From positions 1-39,063 of the forward strand of contig NZ_JALXBJ010000080.1 of assembly GCF_026991495.1 (NCBI RefSeq): 39,063 nt of DNA, written 5' to 3'. The notes under the pieces were generated by a model, which worked only from the letters and a program-made list of their open reading frames with translations, did no database searches and was not told where the DNA came from. The translations under genes were made by a program, and so were the position numbers. Shown here piece by piece: positions 33,925 through 39,063 of the stretch; positions within the stretch are counted from its first letter, which is position 1; each line of letters starts with the position of its first letter. This DNA comes from Thermococcus sp. (GTDB taxonomy: Archaea > Methanobacteriota_B > Thermococci > Thermococcales > Thermococcaceae).

Positions 33925-34912
33925 GGTAGTCCCCCACCCTCACACCCACTTTTTTTGGAACCCGCTCCGGGCTGAAGGGCAGCTCAGGGATGAAGCGCTC
34001 TGCAACGATCCTCTGCCCCTCCACCTCCAGGAAGAGCCTCATCCTCCCGGGGAGGAGTTCGTAGTCAACGACGTCCGCTTCTTCACCCTGCATTATGAAA
34101 ACGCTCTCAGGCCTGAAGAAGACCCTCACCTTCCCCTCTCCTTCAGTATCAAAGCACAGGCTTCCGAGGCAGGCCCTCCCGTTCTTGGCCTCAAGAAGCA
34201 GAATGTTTCCTGTTCCGAGGAAGCGCGCCACGAATTCGTCCTTAGGACGGTAGTAGAGCTCCAGGGGCCTTCCAACCTGGATTATCCTCCCGTCCTTCAT
34301 AACGGCTATCCTGTCGCTTATCGCCATGGCCTCCTCCTGGTCGTGGGTAACGTAGACCGTTGTGACCCCGAGCTCCCTCTGGACGCGCTTTACCTCACCC
34401 CTCAACCTCTCCCTTATCTTGGCGTCGAGGTTGCTCAGCGGCTCGTCGAGGAGGAGGAGCCTCGGCCTTATGATGAGGGCCCTGGCTAGAGCTACCCTCT
34501 GTTGCTGGCCGCCGGAGAGCTGCTCAGGGTAGCGGTTTTCAAGGCCCTCAAGGCCAACGAGCGAGAGAACCTCCCTCACCTCTCGCTCGATCTCAGCCTT
34601 TGAGAGCTTTCTAAGCCTCAGCCCAAAGGCCACGTTATCAAAGACCGTCATGTGGGGGAAGAGGGCGTAGTCCTGGAAGACTATCCCTATGTTCCGCTCG
34701 TAGGGCGGCCTTTTGGTGACGTCCTCACCGTCAAAGAAAACCCTCCCCTCCGCCCGTTCGAAGCCGGCTATGATCCTCAGCGTAGTTGTCTTGCCGCAGC
34801 CGCTCGGTCCGAGGAGGGTCATGAACTCGCCCTCCCCCACCTCAAGCTCAGGGATGTTGAGTTCAAAGCCCTCGCGCCTCAACCTGATGCCCTCAAGCCT
34901 GAGCCTCACCAT
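33908..34912 (-). CDS. thiQ: Thiamine-type ABC transporter ATP-binding protein
   Basis: Importer ATPase of 334 aa. Walker [12 protein letters not shown]-loop [17 protein letters not shown], signature [15 protein letters not shown], Walker [13 protein letters not shown] and H-switch YVTHDQEEA are present. A C-terminal ~100-residue TOBE-like regulatory domain ([19 protein letters not shown] onward) is typical of CysA/PotA/FbpC-type ATPases; ThiQ proteins of bacteria are shorter. The ATG overlaps the permease stop by a few bases, indicating an operon. Confidence 0.88.
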   Translation of the reverse strand: MVRLRLEGIRLRREGFELNIPELEVGEGEFMTLLGPSGCGKTTTLRIIAGFERAEGRVFFDGEDVTKRPPYERNIGIVFQDYALFPHMTVFDNVAFGLRLRKLSKAEIEREVREVLSLVGLEGLENRYPEQLSGGQQQRVALARALIIRPRLLLLDEPLSNLDAKIRERLRGEVKRVQRELGVTTVYVTHDQEEAMAISDRIAVMKDGRIIQVGRPLELYYRPKDEFVARFLGTGNILLLEAKNGRACLGSLCFDTEGEGKVRVFFRPESVFIMQGEEADVVDYELLPGRMRLFLEVEGQRIVAERFIPELPFSPERVPKKVGVRVGDYLILSP

Positions 34913-36534
34913 ACCTCCTCACCCGTTCTCTCGATGACTAAAAAACCGGCCATACTCACGAGCATCAAAACGACAGCCATCGCCGATGCCGGCCCGAACT
35001 GCCTTGAGCCGAGGTAGCGGTAGATCGCTATGGTCACCGTGGTGTATTTGGGCTGGTAGATCATGTACGTTGCACCGAGCTCGGCGACGCTCATGGCAAA
35101 GGAGAAGACGGCGCCGACTACGATGCCACCGAAGGCCAAGGGGAGCTCGACTTTAAGAAACGCTAAGAGGTCGCTGGCCCCGAGGCTCATCGCCGCCTCC
35201 CTCAAACTGGGCCTCACCTTCTTCAGCGCCGCCGAGACGGCGCGGAGGGCGAAGGGATAAGCTATGGTGGTGTGGGCGGCTATTATGAGGAAGGGACTGC
35301 CGAGGAGGAGAAGGGGCGGCCTGTGGAAGGCCTTGATGTAGCCGAGGCCGATGATTATAGCAGAGGAGCCGAGGGGAAGGGTCGCGAGCACGTCGAAGAT
35401 GATCTTGCCAGGTAGATCCCATCTCCTGGAGGAGTAGGACATCGTCAGGGCTATCAGGGTGGCTAAGAGGACGGTGGAGAAGCCGAAGACGAAAGTCCAG
35501 ATGACGGCGTGTAGACTGTCCGAGCCGAATATCGGGTTGTAGGAGCTCTCAAAGAGGTGGCGGTACCATTTTAGGGTAAAGTGACCGCTGGAAGTTAGGG
35601 AGTCGTAAAAGACCGCGAGGAGGGGAGCCAGTATGAAGAGGAAAACGATTAGCGAGTAGAGGACTATGCCGGCCCCTCTAAGGCCCCTGAAGTCCGAGAG
35701 GGTGAGCTTCCTCGGCCGCTGAAGAACCCTCTGCTCCTCCGCTTTGGAGTATGCATCAAGGCTCTTGAGGTAGAGGTACATGAAGGTGAAGCTCAGGCCC
35801 ATCTGGAGAACCGCCAAAGCCGCCCCCGTCCTGAAGTCGAGCAGGGTCATTATAGACGTGAAGATGGCCACCTCTATCGTCCCGTACCTGTAGCCGCCGA
35901 GGATGAGGGGGATGGCGAAGCTGAGGAAGGAGAAGATGAAGGTGAGCATGGAGGAAGCGAAGATAGCCGGGTAGAGCATCGGGAGGGTGACCCTGCGGAA
36001 GAGGGTGAAGCCCCTCGCCCCGAGGCTTTCGGCTGCTTCTTCGTAGTGGGGGTTTATCCTCGCCCAGAGCGAAGACACCATCCTGACAACGACCGGGAAG
36101 TTGTAGAAGGCGTGGGCAAGGAGTATGGCCTTCCACGAGTAGAGTACTCCGAGGTCGCGGCCGAGGAGGGAGGTTATGAAGCCGCTCCGCCCGAAGAGGA
36201 GGATGAAGCCGAGGGCGACCATTATGCTGGGCATGACGAAGGGAACCGTTAGGAGGGCCTTGAGGAAGCGCTTTCCCGGGAAGTCGTACTTGGCGAAGAG
36301 ATAGGCCCCGGGAAGGCCGAGGAGCAGCGTTAAGACCGTCGAGCCAATGGCCTGCTCGATCGTGAAGAGGATAACGTGGCGGTAGTAGGGATTGGCCAAA
36401 ACCGAGGAGAGGGAGCCCCACGAGAGGCCGTCGAGGAGTATCAGGGCTATCGGGTAGTAGAAGAAGAGAACGAGAAAAAGAAGGGATGGAAGCAGCAGGA
36501 GAACCCAGAAGCGCCTGCCAACCATCGCCCTCAC
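34906..36534 (-). CDS. thiP: Thiamine-type ABC transporter permease (fused halves)
   Basis: Membrane permease of 542 aa built as two ~6-TM halves in one chain, as in ThiP/FbpB. Each half has the EAA coupling loop: [21 protein letters not shown] (first) and [21 protein letters not shown] (second). The start may be the GTG at 36534 (GTGA overlap with the HAD stop) or the ATG three codons later. Immediately followed by the ATPase gene. Assignment to thiamine rests on the ThiB-like partner. Confidence 0.87.
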   Translation of the reverse strand: MRAMVGRRFWVLLLLPSLLFLVLFFYYPIALILLDGLSWGSLSSVLANPYYRHVILFTIEQAIGSTVLTLLLGLPGAYLFAKYDFPGKRFLKALLTVPFVMPSIMVALGFILLFGRSGFITSLLGRDLGVLYSWKAILLAHAFYNFPVVVRMVSSLWARINPHYEEAAESLGARGFTLFRRVTLPMLYPAIFASSMLTFIFSFLSFAIPLILGGYRYGTIEVAIFTSIMTLLDFRTGAALAVLQMGLSFTFMYLYLKSLDAYSKAEEQRVLQRPRKLTLSDFRGLRGAGIVLYSLIVFLFILAPLLAVFYDSLTSSGHFTLKWYRHLFESSYNPIFGSDSLHAVIWTFVFGFSTVLLATLIALTMSYSSRRWDLPGKIIFDVLATLPLGSSAIIIGLGYIKAFHRPPLLLLGSPFLIIAAHTTIAYPFALRAVSAALKKVRPSLREAAMSLGASDLLAFLKVELPLAFGGIVVGAVFSFAMSVAELGATYMIYQPKYTTVTIAIYRYLGSRQFGPASAMAVVLMLVSMAGFLVIERTGEEVW

Positions 36535-37211
36535 TCCAAGCCCTTCTCCTGCCGCACCCTCTCTATCACGTCGAAGATGCTCCAGAGATCCCGGATGACG
36601 TGTAGGTGGGGGATCAGGGCTAACTTTTCCCTGTTCTTTTCCACGAACCTCGCGGTGAAGGGGAAGTAGTACCAGACGTACTCCGTGTTCCCGTCGCCGT
36701 GCCCAATGAAGCGCCAGGGCTTGTCGTCCACCCAGATGAATGTCTCGTCGCCGTACCTCTCGCGAACCAGCTTAAATGCATCCTCAATCGTCATCCCCCT
36801 GCCGAAGACCACGACGTCGTCGAAGAGGTCGTAGAGGCCGGCCATCTTCATTCTCCGCGCCTTCATTCCGTCTATGAAGTCCTCGGCGGAGAAGGATATG
36901 ACGGTGTGACCGGCTTCCCTGAGCCTCCTGAGAACCTCGGGTGCATCGTCCAAGGGCTCAGTTAGCCTGGCCCTCTCCTCGAACCAGGTTTCAAAGAACT
37001 TCGTCCTCAGAAAGAAGGGTGGTCTCGACTTCTTCCTGTGCTTTCCAAAGGCCGGTCTCTCGAACTGGAGCTCCACCTTTGTCAGCAGCTTCGCCCAGAG
37101 CCTCTTTCCCGGGAGCCAGCGGCAGCGCTTTTCGAGGGCCCTCCTGAAGGCCTCCTCGATCACGGTGTAGCTGTCAACAACGGTTCCGTCGAAGTCAAAG
37201 GCTACTATCAT
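36531..37211 (-). CDS. HAD-superfamily phosphatase in the thiamine-transport operon
   Basis: Protein of 226 aa. Motif I AFDFDGTVVDS is at the N-terminus, followed by a basic cap region (KVELQFERPAFGKHRKKSR), motif II-like SFSAEDFI, and the late ETFIWVDDKPW (motif IV position, unusual VDDKP form). The GTGA overlap with the permease start means it is cotranscribed. A role in dephosphorylating thiamine phosphate or another salvage intermediate is a guess from context. Confidence 0.85.
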   Translation of the reverse strand: MIVAFDFDGTVVDSYTVIEEAFRRALEKRCRWLPGKRLWAKLLTKVELQFERPAFGKHRKKSRPPFFLRTKFFETWFEERARLTEPLDDAPEVLRRLREAGHTVISFSAEDFIDGMKARRMKMAGLYDLFDDVVVFGRGMTIEDAFKLVRERYGDETFIWVDDKPWRFIGHGDGNTEYVWYYFPFTARFVEKNREKLALIPHLHVIRDLWSIFDVIERVRQEKGLE

Positions 37212-37876
37212 CAGCCCACCTCCGCGTAGAAGCTTCCGGCTTTAACGTGCATCGACAGAAAGTCGTCCTCAAGTGCGTAGGCCCAGATGACCCTGAACTT
37301 CCCAGCGGACGGTATCTTGAAGTCCCACCTGTCCCCTGTGTCGAGCTTCCTCGAAAACTCCACAACGGTGTAGTCCGGCCCCTCGGACCCCCCATAACTC
37401 AGCACGTCGTCGGTTCCTCCGTATATCCCATCGGGATTGTGGGGGCCGGAGAAGCCGGTTGAGTATTCGTCGCTTACCGCGACGGTTCCATTGGGGAAGA
37501 CGTAAGCTATAACTACGTCAGCTCCCTTCATTCCCTTCGTTCCCCCGAAACCAACGGCCAGCCAGCCCCTCGTGGGCGCCCTCATGCCGACCATCAGCGT
37601 GCCGTTCTCGGCCCTGAGGTAGAGCTCGAAGTCCCCATCCTTGTAAGCCCTCTGGTACTCGCCCTCCCCTATCACACCGTCTGGCTTCCAGGGCACGACC
37701 TCCCGCTGGGTAGATCTCGGGGAGGGTTTTGAGGGTGTGGGTGACTGAGGGCTGCTTTTTGGAGGGGACGGGGAGGTCCCTTTTGAAGGGGAGCCCTTAG
37801 GATGGCCGGTTCCCACGACCATTACGGCCAGGATTACCGCTACCGCCAGCACGAACAGCGTCTTCTTCCACATCAT
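37211..37876 (-). CDS. Exported DOMON-domain protein
   Basis: Protein of 221 aa. Signal/anchor helix at 5-23 (TLFVLAVAVILAVMVVG), a Pro/Ser/Lys-rich spacer (~25-58), then a DOMON domain (EYQRAYKDGDFELYLRAENGTLMVGMRAPTRGWLAVGFGG ... FKIPSAGKFRVIWAYALEDDF) with Met near residue 96 and His near 211 as possible heme ligands. DOMON domains bind heme or sugars outside the cell. Its stop overlaps the HAD gene start at 37211, so it heads the apparent thiamine-transport transcript. Confidence 0.85.
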   Translation of the reverse strand: MMWKKTLFVLAVAVILAVMVVGTGHPKGSPSKGTSPSPPKSSPQSPTPSKPSPRSTQREVVPWKPDGVIGEGEYQRAYKDGDFELYLRAENGTLMVGMRAPTRGWLAVGFGGTKGMKGADVVIAYVFPNGTVAVSDEYSTGFSGPHNPDGIYGGTDDVLSYGGSEGPDYTVVEFSRKLDTGDRWDFKIPSAGKFRVIWAYALEDDFLSMHVKAGSFYAEVG

Positions 37877-37970
37877 GGGGGGCCTACGCGGGGCGCGTTA
37901 AAAAAGTTGCCGTCGGCCACCCAGTGAAAGCCCACCCTTAGGATTGCACAGCAGGGGAGGCCAGCTGGAG

Positions 37971-37997
37971 AAGCCCCCGCATAGGCGGGAACTTTTT
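37971..37997 (+). terminator. G/C hairpin followed by T-run (structure upstream of the asparagine synthetase gene)
   Basis: CCCGC-ATAG-GCGGG (37977-37990) is a perfect 5-bp stem, followed by AACTTTTTT. It could end a small transcript reading rightward or be part of the promoter region; the T-run also serves as the TATA context. The rest of 37877-38030 shows no gene. Confidence 0.35.
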
Positions 37998-38002
37998 TAT
38001 TG
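37991..38002 (+). promoter_or_regulatory. Promoter of the asparagine-synthetase-family gene
   Basis: ACTTTTTTATTG about 29-40 bases before the ATG at 38031, the usual TATA spacing for a short-leader transcript. Confidence 0.5.
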
Positions 38003-38030
38003 CCCTGCTCGGATTTGGGGCGGGATAGCC

Positions 38031-39063
38031 ATGTGCCTGATAGCAGGGGGCGTCAACGGAAAGCTGAGGGAAAAGTTCATCAGGATGATAGAGGCTGGAA
38101 AGCACAGGGGGCCGGACGGGTTTGGAGTGTGGACCGATGAAGGCTCCATGAAGGGCTCAGACTTCTCAGAGGTGGAATCCATCCCGGAGGGAACCGTGGG
38201 GATCCTCCAGTGCCGGCTCAGTATGACGGGCTCAAAGGACTACATCCAGCCCTTCTTCAACGAGATCGTGCTCGCCCACAACGGTGAGGTCTACAACCAC
38301 ATCCAGCTCAGGGAGTACCTGATTAGGAGGGGAGCGCGCTTCGAGAGCAACGTCGACAGCGAGGTCATACTCAGACTGATGGAGCTGCTTCTTGGGAATG
38401 GCCTGAGAGCAGAGGAGGCAGTCAGAAGGGCCATGCTCATGATAGAGGGTGACTACGCCGTGGCCTTCTTTTACCGCGGCAAGATATACCTCTTCAGGGA
38501 CCCCCTCGGGATAAGACCCCTCTACTACTCCAAAGGCGGCTTCTTCGGCAGCGAGAGGAAGGTGCTCTGGGCTATCGGGGAGGAGGCAATCCCAGTGAGG
38601 CAGGGAGAGCTGGTTGAACTGTCCGAAGGGGGCACCGTTAGGAAGGGGCTCCTAAGCCCCCTCGAACTTACACGGGGGAAAGTTGGGAAGCTCAATGAAA
38701 AGACAGCTGTGAAAGCGATTGAAACCGCTCTCCGCTACTCAGTCCGCCTCCGGGTCGGTCGGAAGACGGGCGTTCTCTTCTCAGGGGGGCTTGACAGCTC
38801 GCTGCTCGCCCTAACCGCCTCGAAGTACTCCGATGTAGTCCTCTACACAGCAGGCATTGAGGGGAGCCCCGACCTTGAGTGGGCGAGGAGGGCGGCCGAG
38901 AACTTGGGGCTCGAACTCAGGGAGGCCGTCTTTGGCAGGGAGGAGGTTGAGAAAGAACTGGAGAGAATAGCATTCGCAATAGAGGAGCCGAACCCGATGA
39001 ACCTCGCGATAGCGATCCCCATCTACTTCGCCGCAAAGGCCGCCCGCAGGGACGGCGTCAGGA
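38031..39063 (+). CDS. asnB: Asparagine synthetase (glutamine-hydrolysing) family, 5' part
   Basis: The gene runs off the right edge; 344 codons are present. MCLIAGGV gives the N-terminal catalytic Cys of class II glutamine amidotransferases. RGPDGFGVW, QCRLSMTG and LAHNGEVYNH are glutaminase-domain motifs, and DPLGIRPLYY closes that domain. The synthetase PP-loop SGGLDSS is at residues 251-257. It would convert aspartate to asparagine with glutamine and ATP. Many archaeal AsnB-like proteins have unproven substrates, so the exact acceptor is open. Confidence 0.92.
   Translation, partial: MCLIAGGVNGKLREKFIRMIEAGKHRGPDGFGVWTDEGSMKGSDFSEVESIPEGTVGILQCRLSMTGSKDYIQPFFNEIVLAHNGEVYNHIQLREYLIRRGARFESNVDSEVILRLMELLLGNGLRAEEAVRRAMLMIEGDYAVAFFYRGKIYLFRDPLGIRPLYYSKGGFFGSERKVLWAIGEEAIPVRQGELVELSEGGTVRKGLLSPLELTRGKVGKLNEKTAVKAIETALRYSVRLRVGRKTGVLFSGGLDSSLLALTASKYSDVVLYTAGIEGSPDLEWARRAAENLGLELREAVFGREEVEKELERIAFAIEEPNPMNLAIAIPIYFAAKAARRDGVR

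Overview
The window is archaeal and almost certainly from a Thermococcus-type member of the Thermococcales. The evidence is eukaryote-like ribosomal proteins (eL8/L7Ae, eS28, eL24), an archaeal Pth2, an archaeal TruD, a fused hexulose-6-phosphate synthase/isomerase, a GH57 branching enzyme whose catalytic residues fall at the same numbers as in the T. kodakarensis enzyme, CGP-CTERM surface proteins, short AT-rich TATA boxes 25-45 bases upstream of starts, and GGTGA/GGAGG-type ribosome binding sites. I cannot assign a species.

Layout. (1) 1-6739: a secreted/cell-surface island on the minus strand. A two-gene unit (small secreted protein A, then large CGP-CTERM protein B) is present twice in tandem. 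Nearly identical ~120-base promoter/terminator segments carry a perfect 9-bp inverted repeat, and the left window edge starts inside a further copy of the segment. The second A copy is frameshifted in its signal peptide. Next comes an unrelated 384-aa secreted protein. (2) 6866-7726: L7Ae-S28e-L24e operon. (3) 7810-10866: a two-gene ATPase/TOPRIM-like pair (possible defence module) running into truD, which carries an in-frame TGA. (4) 10916-16049: Pth2, a large membrane-anchored surface protein, AspRS, a KH-domain protein and an HD-domain hydrolase. (5) 16081-18945: a signalling-like cluster with DUF2226, roadblock/LC7, a V4R-like protein, a divergent HTH protein and a second roadblock-like protein. 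(6) 18942-22583: a tightly coupled set with a DUF4392 protein, a 59-aa GTG-start protein, a HAD phosphatase and a degenerate FtsZ/tubulin-like protein, plus the HPS-PHI fusion. (7) 22737-25363: lipoprotein plus ABC-2 exporter; then Lrp, an m5U methyltransferase and a small winged-helix protein. (8) 27609-30731: GH57 branching enzyme, a frameshifted PII gene and a coiled-coil membrane protein. (9) 30766-32575: a sodium-dependent (SNF/NSS) transporter with its tiny MetS-type subunit. (10) 32833-37211: a thiamine-type ABC importer (binding protein, ATPase, fused permease) with a HAD phosphatase, followed upstream by a DOMON protein. (11) 38031-end: the 5' part of an asparagine-synthetase family gene.

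Three genes that look functional in family and length are each broken by one base change (A copy 2, truD, PII). These are either true recent lesions or sequence errors, and reads would decide. The least explained items are the duplicated A/B secreted unit with its shared dyad, the FtsZ-like protein that keeps the T7 catalytic loop but lacks the GTP-binding signature, the ATPase/TOPRIM pair, and the roadblock/V4R/HTH cluster. No CRISPR array, rRNA or tRNA was seen.
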